64,000 nt of DNA, taken from Hydractinia symbiolongicarpus. Its lineage: Eukaryota > Cnidaria > Hydrozoa > Anthoathecata > Hydractiniidae. The stretch lies in contig NC_079879.1 in the NCBI RefSeq assembly GCF_029227915.1, positions 25,610,501 through 25,674,500 on the forward strand, in the 5' to 3' direction. This document shows, in pieces, positions 1 through 10,332 of the stretch. Numbering within the stretch: position 1 is the first letter of the stretch; each line of letters begins with the position of its first letter. Below the pieces are notes generated by a model, which saw only the letters and a list, made by a program, of their open reading frames with translations, was not told where the DNA came from and did no database searches. The position numbers and the translations under genes are program-made.

Positions 1-328
1 AAGGTCCGAGAGGTGGTTTTGAGCTATAATTTTTAGCTAAATGTGAAAAAAATTCTGCAAAACTGGTACACGATCCATAGAACTTATGGACTACAACAGA
101 ATCCATATGAAATCAAAGTGACTGCTAACTAATTTTATAATTTATATAATTTCAAACATAGAACCCAGAAATTCCTTAAAAATGGCCCAAAAAGGCCCAA
201 AAATAGCAAATATTTAATGGGCCATAAAATCTTAACCGATAACCGAAATCGAACAAAATTTTCAAAAAATATCTAAAACCATAGTAACTTTAACATAAGT
301 AAAAATCTAGTAATTTTGGAAACCTTAC

Positions 329-566
329 TTCCTCTGAGTGCCTGACTGTTACAGAAAATGGCTCTTAAGCAGTCCTGATGTATAAACTTTATACTCCCAG
401 TACATATGCAAGGGTAATGCAATGGGTTGTTTGGGGTTGCTTCCATCCTGCAAACTCTGCATACGTCTGATTCATCATGATGTAGATATTCGTGTTCTGT
501 TAAAGAAATATCTTCTTCTGGCGAGTTATCTTGCATTTGTGCATTTTCTTGTGCAAGAACATCCAT
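329..566 (-). CDS. MARCHF6: MARCHF6-like RING-CH ubiquitin ligase, first coding exon (gene partial, leaves the window)
   Basis: The reading frame from 566 encodes an acidic leader and then a RING-CH half: CRVCRMEATPNN, followed by CICTGSIKFIHQDCL. Spacing and wording match the start of MARCH6/TEB4/Doa10, a multi-pass ER-membrane E3 ligase of ER-associated degradation. The rest (second half of the RING and the membrane segments) would lie at lower coordinates, off the window. The 3' boundary is uncertain. A good donor (GTAAGG) ends the exon at 329 and a weaker one at 353. After HQDCL the text reads RAIFCNSQ, where family members have VQWLKHSR, so the usual tryptophan is missing. The exon may therefore be diverged or damaged. 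The start was chosen as the first ATG of the open frame. Confidence 0.68.
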
Positions 567-567
567 T

Positions 568-1482
568 ATTCTAATAAATCTATTTTAGTTGGGCAACCTA
601 GAAAAAATACAAACATGTACTTATTAAGTTTTGTTAATGTCATTCAAGGTTAACGTTATGTTTGTAAAAAGTAGTTAATTAAATAAACTGTTGGAGCTGG
701 TTATTGAATTTTACTACCAGATTTTATAATGACAAAATTTTAAAAAGGCAAAATTGCTTTATCCCTAAAAAGGACCTGTTAAAAATGTAAAAATCAACAG
801 ATTCATTTGAGATTAAACTTTAGGCAGAAGTGACAATTAAACTGATAAAACACTATAATTAGCGAACAGGCATTTGGGCAATCATAAATTGAACTGAAAA
901 AACCTTCTTTTTTCTCTGCCTTTGTATAACATCTGTATTACGCGAACATCTTAATTATGTGATTTCAATTTTATCACCAACATTCTCTTTTTACTGGCAA
1001 CTCTGGATGACTTGATGTGAAATCCTGAGACTTACATCTAGGGTCTACCATATTACCAATTTCATCAGCAACAAAACTTGTGCACTTTGCAAAACAGACA
1101 GCTAGGTGCAGCTCATTGTTGAGAAAATTTACGGGCCGTGGGGAATGACAATTTAATCTGTTGTTATCGTTATCATTAAAATTGGTAATGTCTGCTCTTA
1201 AACAAGAAAGATATAGCTAGCTAGCTATATTAACCTTATATTCCTTAAAATCTATAAATTACCACAAAGATTCAATTTGGCTATGTGGTCCTTCTTTTCT
1301 TGACTGTCAGAATGCGTGCACATATACGGAACATTGTAAACATTCGTAACTCATCTAATGGCTAACATTTATTTCCTTTTGCTTTATTATATAATGTATA
1401 ATGTTAATAATAAGGGGAATATTAAAAAAACTAAAAAAATCTGTCCCCTTCTTACCCCCTCCCTAGACTAAAACAGAACCTA
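568..1482. other. Upstream region of the MARCHF6-like gene, no gene seen
   Basis: AT-rich sequence without a convincing reading frame. It presumably holds the promoter and 5' UTR of the minus-strand gene at the left edge. A TAGCTAGCTAGCTA palindromic run lies near 1216. Confidence 0.5.
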
Positions 1483-2013
1483 CAGTCAGGGATAACCGCA
1501 AATTTAGGCTATCACGCCAAATTAAGATAGTAGCTTAGTTAGGAGATTTTCCATAGACTAGTTAGGAGATCATCTCCTATTTAGGAGATGTGTTTTCTTC
1601 TTTTCTGATTATCTCGAAAACCACGTCTGGTCGCGCCAACTTCTTTCGGAGTTTTGTTGCTCATTACATCATCATGTTGAAAATATGCACGCGGGAAATT
1701 TAGCCTTTTTTCAGGAGCAACCGTGGCCGTAACACAAAGAAGCCGTAACACAGCGCATGATGCGTTCTTAATCAAAACAAACTAAACGCTAAATCTTCTG
1801 ACAGCGCAAATAATAAAGAAAAATATATTTGGACCATCAAAAGGGGGTTCTATAGAATGTTTGTAGCTAATAAAATCATTGTGATTATGCAACAGAACAG
1901 CAATAGGCAGCAAAAACCATGTTGATAGCCTAATTAGGAGAGATAAATCGCCTAAATAGGCTATCGCAGACTAATTAGACTAATATAGCCTAATTTGCGG
2001 TTATCCCTGACTG
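1483..2013. mobile_element. MITE / non-autonomous DNA transposon with ~28-bp terminal inverted repeats
   Basis: The left end starts CAGTCAGGGATAACCGCAAA. The right end, read on the opposite strand, starts with the same 20 bases. The match continues for about 28 bp with one extra T on the left. The flanking pentamers are ACCTA and ACCTG, a possible decayed target duplication. Close to each end are short 'TTAGGAG' repeats (left 1536-1590, right 1932-1945). The only frame inside (1581-1775, minus) has no recognisable domain. The superfamily cannot be fixed: CAGGG near the end recalls hAT, but no 8-bp duplication is seen. Confidence 0.78.
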
Positions 2014-3300
2014 ACCTGGCTAGCTAGCCAGCTGGGCTAGCTAAAATATTTTAGCTGGAAACAAAGTTGAAAATGCGTGAATGTGACATAGAAATAGCCC
2101 ATGCAATCATTTGTGGTAACAAACTTTAAGCTGTTTTGTCTTTAATATATACTTCTAACAAAAAGAGAAATTTATTTCCATATTTTTACCTGAAAAAGAG
2201 AAACCTGGTCAATTATCCAGCGGACATCTTGATTTGTTTTTAACACCGGGTGTGAATATGACGTAAAATGTAAAATGTATCACCAAGTTAGCCGCTGATC
2301 AAAAAACACGAGAAAGACTAACCTCTTTCCCAGGCTTCTTTTCTCCTTCTTTTATCAGACAACTGTTGCGTTTTTATCCTTCCAAAGGGCGGGATTCTGT
2401 TGCATTGTGAGGAATTTCCGACCCTCTAGCCGCTCTTCTTTCCAACCAACCCACCTATAAAAAATTTACTTTTTACTGAGAAACAACCAGCAACAACAAT
2501 GTCAATGTGGTGAAATATCATACACTTTCAAGCATTTCCAATCCTTTTCTACTTGTGTTTCAAAAAAAAACATTTTGCCTTTATTATGAACTTCACCGCT
2601 TCAACGGTTTCAAGAGTCAATGTACGAGGACGAGGGGATTTTGAGGATATTTTATGAAAATAATAATTTTCACATTCTATGTTATTTTCATCATTTTAAA
2701 ACTAAAAGACAGCGTGGCTTATATTGTGTGTTCTTGTATTTGCAAACACGATTTAGCGTATCTGCTTATATATACAATTTGCAGTGATGGTTTTGTTTGT
2801 TGAGATTTCTTTGTGGACTAACCAGATTTAAGTCTTTCCTTTTTAACTTCTTTTAACAACTTAGTGTGAAACAGCATAAGATTTTTCGTCTGTTTCTTTT
2901 GATTTTGTTTACAAAAAGCAGGTTATCAAAAAGAAGTACTCGACTCAAGAGGGTTCAAGTTCGACTTGATGACACTACTTGTCATTTTATAGCTTGTTCT
3001 ATCGCATTAGTATTAAGGTTAGATTTCTCATTTAAACTGTCTTACATACAAATCTTTCTGGTTTCAATGTTGTCGAATTGGCGCACACAATGCCCAATCT
3101 CAATAGTAAGGAATTTACAATTCTACCAAGATCTTTCGGGTAAAAATGACAGAAAAGGCAACCTGTTCTTAGGGTTTGTTAGGTTATTTTGTTTTGGGAC
3201 GGAACCTTCTGCTACAATAGAAAAAATTAACAGGCCTTGGGTACGAGGTTGAGAAGGATGCATAAGAAAGTTTACCGATAAATATCCGGTTAACAGAATT
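2014..3300. other. Intergenic stretch, nothing recognised
   Basis: A GCTAGC/AGCTGG palindromic patch adjoins the MITE (2020-2060). The frame at 2866-3252 (128 codons, plus) has no domain, no coding-like composition and no splice context, so I do not call it a gene. Confidence 0.5.
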
Positions 3301-3378
3301 GATTTAGCTCATTCTTGACCCCAAAGCTCTTTGAGATAAACTCTCAAAGAGCTCTGGGGACGGGAATAGATTTAGCTC
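3301..3378. mobile_element. 58-bp palindromic MITE with 10-bp target duplication
   Basis: The core 3311-3368 is nearly one hairpin. Left arm begins ATTCTTGACCCCAAAGCTCT and the right arm, reverse-complemented, begins ATTCCCGTCCCCAGAGCTCT, with a five-base loop near 3337. It is bracketed by a perfect direct repeat GATTTAGCTC (3301-3310 and 3369-3378). A target duplication of 8-10 bp points to the Mutator or hAT class. Three longer relatives sharing the GTCCCCAG end occur at 34353, 35245 and 63627. Confidence 0.8.
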
Positions 3379-3968
3379 GCAATATATGCTGTGATGTGAC
3401 TCTCTTGATAAATTCTATCTGTCCCAGACTTAAGGTGGCTCACCAATAAAAAATTTTTCTTCTTTAAATCATACAATTTGTTATATATTTGTGTTTTCTA
3501 ATGAATATTGAATAAAATAAAAGCAAAAACAGGTGTTTCGTGACGAGAATCTTGCTAAATCTGCCATTTTCTAAAAAAATCTTCAAATCACCATATTTTT
3601 AAAACTACACTAAATTAAAGCTTCATTTTTGGCCAAATGACTCATACATACATTATGCAGGTCCTGTACTAAAATGGTTATGTAAGTCAAACCGGATTTT
3701 GAAATTTTTATTTTTTTAAGTCCAAAAGTTGAATTTTGGGGGGTAGGCTAAAAAATTTGTAACTAAAATCAGAGTAGCACTGTAAATATAATCCTTTTTT
3801 GGTTGTATTTTAGTACAGGACCTAGATCATGGAGTATTGAAAAAGTCCTGAAAATTTGAAGTAAAAAGCTCAAGGCATTCAAAAGTTATCTTCGTTCAAA
3901 TTTAGTAAAGTATGCAAAAATGTACAAATGCGATAATAAGCAAAATAAATAAAAATGTCCAAAATACA
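3379..3968. other. Non-coding flank of a transposase remnant with a 17-bp inverted repeat
   Basis: AGGTCCTGTACTAAAAT at 3659-3675 recurs inverted at 3807-3823, perfectly. It may be an internal fold-back of the element whose transposase remnant lies at 3969-5230, or a small MITE of its own. Confidence 0.5.
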
Positions 3969-5230
3969 TCAAAAGTTGCCAGATTTATAAGATTCCCCTC
4001 CTTCAAGTTTTTTCTCTTTGTCCACCCAACCTTTTCCAATAGCTCTCAATTTTCTTCTTCTATTTTTAACCTTTAAAGTGTCTTTTCTAGCCATATTCGA
4101 CAAGCGGGCTTTATCCTTACGAGATGACGACAAAATGGTTTTAGCGCCAATTTCAAGATTCAAAAAATTCAAGACTCTTTTAACACCAGCTGTTCCCTCA
4201 TTAAAATGCAATACGGCAGAATTGACTCCCATTTCGAAAGAAGATTTATGTAAGAATATATTTTTGGGACACCTTGACCAAATTACATTATTAAGACTCT
4301 CATTAGCGTTCTGTGTCTTTCCATGGGTACACCTTTTTAAAATTTTATCATCGCTTAATTCCTCAAAGTCTTTCCTTACAATATTGTATATCCAAATTGG
4401 CAAGTTTACTTTTGGTCTGTAGGAATTGTCAACTGATGCTCTTTCTGACTTTTTCCACTTACACCAGCTATTAGGACCAGTTGGGCAAAGTATGTGACGA
4501 CGAGTTGTGTCAGGGAAATCAGTACAATGGTACAAAACTGCTCGAATGTTTTTTTTCATTTGGTACACTTTTTCTTTATCATTTAACGACTTTAAAGCTG
4601 TTGTTTGACGTATGGCCATACCAAAATAATTTTGCATGGCATTAACTGCAACTTCAGTTAGTTTGCCATGGCCTGTCAGCTTCATCCCATTATGTTTTTC
4701 CTTGCGTCGGTTGCGTAGTCTGGTTCCAATACGTTTTTGTATATGACCAACACACTCTAGTTTCTCGGGTTCTATGCCTTATGCTTCATATGGTTTGCTA
4801 GCAACAACATTACCATACGACGAAGAGTCACCATCTCCCAAATAATATTTATAAATTAGATCGTTTTTTTTCAACAGAGCGGTTGAAAATCTTTACTGCC
4901 CCAGAACCTTCCATTGCACCTGATGATGTTGTATGGTTTAAGGAGCAAATGTGGTTGGCTTTCCATGCCTGATAACCAGGCTTACTTTCATTCTTATGCC
5001 ACATTTATATCGCCAAACAAATATCGCCTCTGCAATATTTGCTGAAAACTTCAAAATCTAAAAACTTTCCTTCGCTGATTGTAGCAACTACATCTTTTCT
5101 TCTGACACTTAGACCGGCGCTGGAAACGACTGACTGGACTAGTTGAATGGAACCTACTAAAGTTAAGTGTTCACTAATCGATTTTCACAACTATTTTTAT
5201 TACTATCGCCGGAAAATTCACGACGAAAAG
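3969..5230 (-). pseudogene. Decayed Mutator-like (MULE) transposase
   Basis: The last 238 codons (4685 to 3969) are open. The same protein clearly continues upstream, with stops: LECVGHIQKRIGTRLRN directly precedes the open part, GDGDSSSYG lies further up (about 4805-4840), and ANHICSLNHTTSSGAMEG at about 4900-4960. These follow the order of the Mutator-like transposase domain common in invertebrate transposons. Visible breaks are an in-frame TAA at about 4780, a frame change in an A-run near 4875, and another TAA near 5005. It belongs to a different transposase group from the intact element at 21266-26379. A plus-strand frame at 4018-4422 is its shadow. No terminal repeats were identified. 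Confidence 0.82.
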
Positions 5231-5914
5231 TATATTGGAGAGAAACCTCGATGTCATCATGGCCTGTATGTAGCGTTTCTTGATGAGGATGAAACGCATA
5301 CGCGACGGCGCAAAAAATGATATAGTTATATCTTCGCATAGGCCGTCTTGGATATCAAAAAAGCAAAAAATACCATGGGAACGAAGTTGCCATACAGATG
5401 ACAGACATTAAAAAAAAGAGCAGGGGGTTGTACAACCCCTCGCCGTTGGCACCTCGCGTAGAGACTTTTATCTACATTGGCTTGGCATGGTAGTTGGAAG
5501 CGCTAAATGCTCAAAAAATAAACGAGCAGAAGCGTGTGATGTGATGTGTTGATTTGAAGGAAAACTACCTCTCAAATCCTGCCAGCGCTGGTTTACGTTT
5601 AGATTTACGTGATATTTTACCCAGTATGCACAACTCTTCTTTTTTTCATCTGTGTGATTTGTAATAAAAAAGGATTTTTTTTGCTATCAAGCTAGCTAGC
5701 TAACCCATTCTTGCGTTTTTTTCTCTTATATTGACGACCAGGCTAGCTAGCTGCTTTGCATGCAAATGTCACTTAGATAAAAAGCTTCTGATCACTGAAA
5801 ATTGCAGCATAGGACGACTTAGTTATGTAGGCTCTATCTCCTTAAAGTTTGACATAAGAAATAATGAGAGTAGCAAAATAATTCTTTTTACAGCTAAAGA
5901 ATTTGGATATTTTG
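5231..5914. other. Repeat-flanking sequence, no gene seen
   Basis: Probably includes the 5' part of the decayed transposon. GCTAGCTAGC palindromes lie near 5690 and 5743. No supported reading frame. Confidence 0.4.
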
Positions 5915-6445
5915 CAAAATACCCTACTTATTTTGCTCATACCAGCAGAATAAATGGGGATATTTATTATGCCAGCACTAACTTCTGGCAGACTAAACTA
6001 GGGTATTTCTTGTGCCATTGGGTAGCTAGCTAACTACTGGCAGAAATACTTCAGAGAATTATTCTGCTAATAGTATAGGACTTTTTTTGGTGACTGGTAA
6101 CTTTAGCAGAATATTTGAGGTATTTATACAGCAGTATATTAAGATTTACTCTGCCAGCAGTATAAATAGGGTCATTTATTCTGACTGCAATATAATGAGG
6201 GCTATTCATTTTGACAGCAGTATGCCAAAATACTTGGGCCTAAGTATTTTGCCATTGTATGTGGGGGCATAAGTTTATAATTGGAGGCATTTATTCTGCC
6301 TACAGTACCACTGCTGGCAATGTATTAGGGTCATTTGTTCTTCTGGTAGTAAGTACTGACAGTATATATAGGAATACCTTTCTCTGACAGTTTCTACCGG
6401 CAAAATAAATAGGGATCAACTACCAGCAGAATAAATCAAACTGGT
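5915..6445. repeat. Degenerate ~30-bp minisatellite
   Basis: A motif of the form CTGCCAGCAGTATAAATAGG followed by a T-rich spacer (TCATTTATT) recurs about 15 times with heavy drift: CCAGCAGAATAAATGGGG (5942), CTGCCAGCAGTATAAATAGG (6151), GACTGCAATATAATGAGGGC (6181), CTGCCTACAGTACCACTGC (6297). The long frames here (5731-6033, 6087-6272) arise from the repeat and are not called genes. Confidence 0.75.
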
Positions 6446-7149
6446 AAAATGAAAATGATATTTCTGGAAAATAAATGAAAGCAGTTAATTTTAAATATGC
6501 TTGTTTCAAGTTCCACCACAGTAAATTTTGAGCTATTTCATATGAATTAAATTTAAGCTTTAAATTTGTGATTATGCTAAGAGAGGAAAAAAAAATCAAA
6601 ATTATTAAAATGGTGCATTTAGGTCACAAATAGGCATAACAGCTGGACAATATTTTGCCTAATATATAACTTGAGTATGAGTCAAAATTGTGCAATATGT
6701 GTTTTAGTTTGCCCTGCAAAACTGCATGAACTCAGGATTTCTGGTGCTAGATTTTCCCTAAATATAGCATATAACTGTGATGTTCTAACTCCACGGTCAG
6801 CCTTTTCTTATTAATTTTGTTTGTGACAGCGAAAGATTGCCAGCATATAGTAGGTATTGAATGCCAAATTTGATAAGAAGTTGAACATTGCACCACACCT
6901 ATAGGTGCACAGTTAAAATTTTACTTAAAAATATCTTTTGAAGGTAACAAAACAACAGAAAAAATGCTGACATTTTTTGTATATTTTAATGCAAATAACC
7001 AACATGACTTGTACTTGTTTCATTGTAAACAAACATGCAAAAAAAAACCTTAGGCTAAAGACAAATTTTAAAGAAAGTTGCTTTGCTCTTGTTGGCTGCA
7101 TACATGATAAATTATATAAATATAGTCTTTCTTCCAAAAGAAACATAAA
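6446..7149. other. RWDD1 upstream region
   Basis: AT-rich sequence between the minisatellite and the RWDD1 start. It presumably contains the promoter and 5' UTR; no motif is strong enough to call. Overlapping frames at 6925-7192 on both strands show no domain. Confidence 0.45.
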
Positions 7150-10100
7150 ATGGATTACAAAGAAGAGCAAACTGGAGAGTTTGAAGCATTAGAAGCTATT
7201 TTCTCAGAGGAACTTACAGGTAATACTATGTATATACTTTTAGTAGTGGATGCTGTATTATAATGTGCAGAAGATAGTGACCTCTCATTTTGTTTTCATT
7301 CTACATTCTCATGTTCTGAATGAAATCTTTCCACCCACATTTTACATAATGCCAACTTTCATTAGTACTATTTCCGGAAAATTACAATAATCTGTCTATA
7401 AATGTTATTGTCATTTTTGTTGTCAGAATTTATCTATGTTGCAATCACTGTATGGTCTTGTGCATTGAAGGTGCATTAATTTAAGGAGGAGATATTAGTG
7501 CACCATTAATATGGCTTCCATTTTTTTCAGTGTTAACCACAGATCCATATTCCTTTAAAGTGGCTATTAGATGTTCAAATGAAGATACGCGAGATGAGCA
7601 TAAAGTTGTTGGTATAACGGTTTATGCATATAAATAAGTTTTATGTAAAAATTTAGTTCAAGGCGCTTGACATAATTTTTTGTTAAAGATGTTTTATGTA
7701 CATAAAAATACAATATAGTACAAGATAGTATAGATTTACAAGAATATAATTCTGTTACATGCTCCATAAACTCCTACTTTAATCAGCAAAAACAAGAAAA
7801 AGTTTCACCAATTTCCTTGAAGTCTATCCACTAAAATTTCAAATTGGGCAAAATTGGAAATATGCATAAATTTATGTGAAAAAATTATTCTATTCACAAC
7901 AGTTTCTGGAAATGAAACAATGAATGTAAATTCATTTTCAACATTTTTCTTAGCAAAAAATTTGAGCACTTAACAAATTACAATATCAGCAAATCTTTAT
8001 CTTGCAAAAACTGTCCAATTTCATAGCGTGAAAATTTTTCTAGTGATAATTTCTTAATATGTGGATATCATTGAAGTTAACTTAACGAGTTTAGGACTCT
8101 ATTACATTTATGTAAGACATAATCTTTGCATCACTTGTGAAGTTAATGTGTAAGACTAATTCCACTGATATAAAATATATAAATCTTTTTTTTTTAGTAT
8201 TTGCAGATCTAAAGTTTACATATGTAGATGAGTATCCTGATCAAAAGCCTATCATAGAAATTGAGAACACATCAGAAAACTTGACAGAAGACAGAATTAA
8301 TGCGTTACAGTCTCTGCTCGAAGAACAGGTAATTCCTTCACATCTTTTACAAACGAATTGAATAGATTTCATTGGAAAAAGTCTGGGATAGACAAGAAAT
8401 TTCAAGTCTATTTTTAGGAATGCCAAGGGGGGGAAACAAGATTGTCAGATGGTATACAGTTAACCGTGGTAATAAACAATGTTGTATGACACTTGACTGG
8501 CATTGGGGTTTAGCAAACTGCTGTAAATTTAGCCAAGATCGGCGGTTGGCACTCCTTGGTTGAGGTGCTTCCCTCCGAGTTTCCCATACTATACAGACCA
8601 GATGGAAGCTGCTACGTGTAGACCTGAATGTCAAATCAGACCAAATGTTGAATCGGTGCCATAACACTCGGGAAAATCGTTCAGATTCGGCAAAGCACTC
8701 AGAAGGAGAGACTAAAACAAAACTTTAATAGACAAGTGAAAACGGAACCCAATTGCTAAGATTCAAGACAGCGTGGCGCTGAGTGTACAAATTTCCTCTA
8801 AGAAAAGCGCCAATTTTTTCAATGTGTAAAACTGCCAGATCAAAAACCTTAGTAAATCCAAAATTCCGAATAAAGTATTTCCCCACATTTTTTTTCTGTT
8901 GAAATGAACAAAATCTTACAAAAAATTTTTGTATCTCGAAACATTAAAATTCTTGTTTTTTATTTTGTTGAATTTATTCCATTGTATATTTTCTTGTAGT
9001 AATTAAGGGGATTTACTAAAATTTAATGTTCCCCTTACGAAAATTCTTCACATAAGATCAAACTAAAGAAACTTGTATTTATTTAGGCAGAGGAGAATAT
9101 CGGAATGGTGATGATATTTACACTCGTCTCGACAGCACAAGAACAGTTAAATAATATAATTGAGGATATAAAACAAGAAATACAAGATGAAAAAGATCGC
9201 GCAAAACTCGAACAACAACGTCTAGATGAAATTAAAGTAAGTATCTTCTTGTTTTATTTATTTCATGAGCAAGCGAGTTGGTAGAACGTGAGGTAGTGAT
9301 TTAACTCAAAACTTAAGTAATTTAAAAAAATAAGTTCTATACAATGAAAGATCTTTTTTCTCGTATGAATAGTACATTTAAAGAGTGAAAAGTTCATGTG
9401 CAAAGCTAAAATCTTGTAAAATTTAAATATTATGGTTAGCAACTTCGAAGCTGAAATCAAAACTTGCCTTTAGTAACTGAGGCTTAGATAAAAATGAAAT
9501 CGTTGTGCAACCAAAAAATTGTACCATTGGATATTATTAAACATTTGAGAATAGAGCTGGATTTCCCGTTTAGTTTTATTTGTGGAAAACATCTAATTGA
9601 TTGATAACTTTCTCTTTCTCTCTTCATGCAGTACTAACATGAACCAAAAAGGTCATGAAGCAACGAATAATTAGCAGAAATTATCAAATTGCATTATTAT
9701 TGCTCTGTTTAAGGTAGCCTTTTTACATGCATGTTGAAAGCTGTTGCGCATGTGCAATTTATACAATCCTGATATGAAAAACTGTATGTACAACAAAATT
9801 TCATTGTGGTTTTAATTCTTATTTCGAGTGAATATCATATCGAGTCCATAAAAAGGCTACCTAAGCGCGAATCTCCACAGGGCGATTTTTACGACGATCG
9901 TCATCAATATTCGAATTTGATTAGTCGCGATTTTCGTCATGACGAAAAGTTAAATTTGTTTCTACTTTACGTCACAAAAATCGTCGCGAATATCCTCCAG
10001 TGGAGATTCGGCTTAGGAATAGTTATTCTGATATTTTTACGCGTATTTGTTTTGCTCTTTCTTTTTTCATATAGTATAAAGGAACGCCGGTAACGTTAGA

Positions 10101-10332
10101 AAACTTCTTAGCGTGGAAAATAAAATTTGACCAAGAGATGATTGCATGTGGGAAAAGAAAACAGCAAGACGAAAATAAACTTAAAAAATTGACTGGCAAA
10201 CAATTATTTGAAAGAGACTCCACGTTAAATGAATCTGATATTCAGTTTATAAGTGAAGCTGGTGTCAAAGTCGACGAATCGTTATTTCAAGACCTAGATG
10301 ATTTGGACTTAGATGAAGACTTCGATGAATAA
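7150..10332 (+). CDS. RWDD1: RWD domain-containing protein 1 (5 exons, complete)
   Basis: Exons 7150-7219, 7531-7611, 8198-8328, 9087-9236 and 10075-10332 join in frame to about 229 residues (human protein about 243). The N-terminal RWD fold begins MDYKEEQTGEFEALEAIFSE and continues with LKFTYVDEYPDQKPIIEI and ENIGMVMIFTLV. A charged helix follows, then the family's C-terminal block (GTPVTLENFLAWKIKFDQE, LTGKQLFERD, SDIQFISEAG, VDESLFQDLDDL) and an acidic end. RWDD1/DFRP2 binds and stabilises the GTPase DRG2 in the cytoplasm (family knowledge). The exon 3 acceptor is ambiguous between 8198 and 8207; both keep the frame. AATAAA overlaps the stop codon at 10328. Intron 4 carries a MITE and intron 3 an odd GC-richer insert. 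Tail-to-tail with LCA5. Confidence 0.95.
8430..8800. repeat. GC-richer insert in RWDD1 intron 3, possible repeat
   Basis: This stretch has visibly higher GC and no A/T runs, unlike the rest of the intron. Frames are open on both strands (8372-8563 plus, 8347-8667 minus) without any recognised domain. It looks like an inserted repeat, but I see no terminal repeats or tRNA boxes. Confidence 0.35.
9860..10017. mobile_element. 158-bp MITE in RWDD1 intron 4
   Basis: Left end CCTAAGCGCGAATCTCCAC (9860-9878) is mirrored at the right end (10000-10017), with two bases missing on the right. The inside is also roughly palindromic (GCGATTTTTACGACGA against AAAAATCGTCGCG). It has no coding capacity and no clear target duplication. 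It ends only about 57 bp before the exon 5 acceptor. Confidence 0.72.

Noticed and set aside
1581-1775. 64-codon minus-strand frame inside the MITE
   Set aside because: Falls in a non-autonomous element; no transposase motif.
2866-3252. 128-codon plus-strand frame
   Set aside because: No domain, no splice context, low-complexity composition; probably chance.
4018-4422. 134-codon plus-strand frame
   Set aside because: Antisense shadow of the transposase remnant.
5915-6445. CRISPR array
   Set aside because: Units drift, spacers are not unique and the DNA is clearly eukaryotic; a minisatellite.
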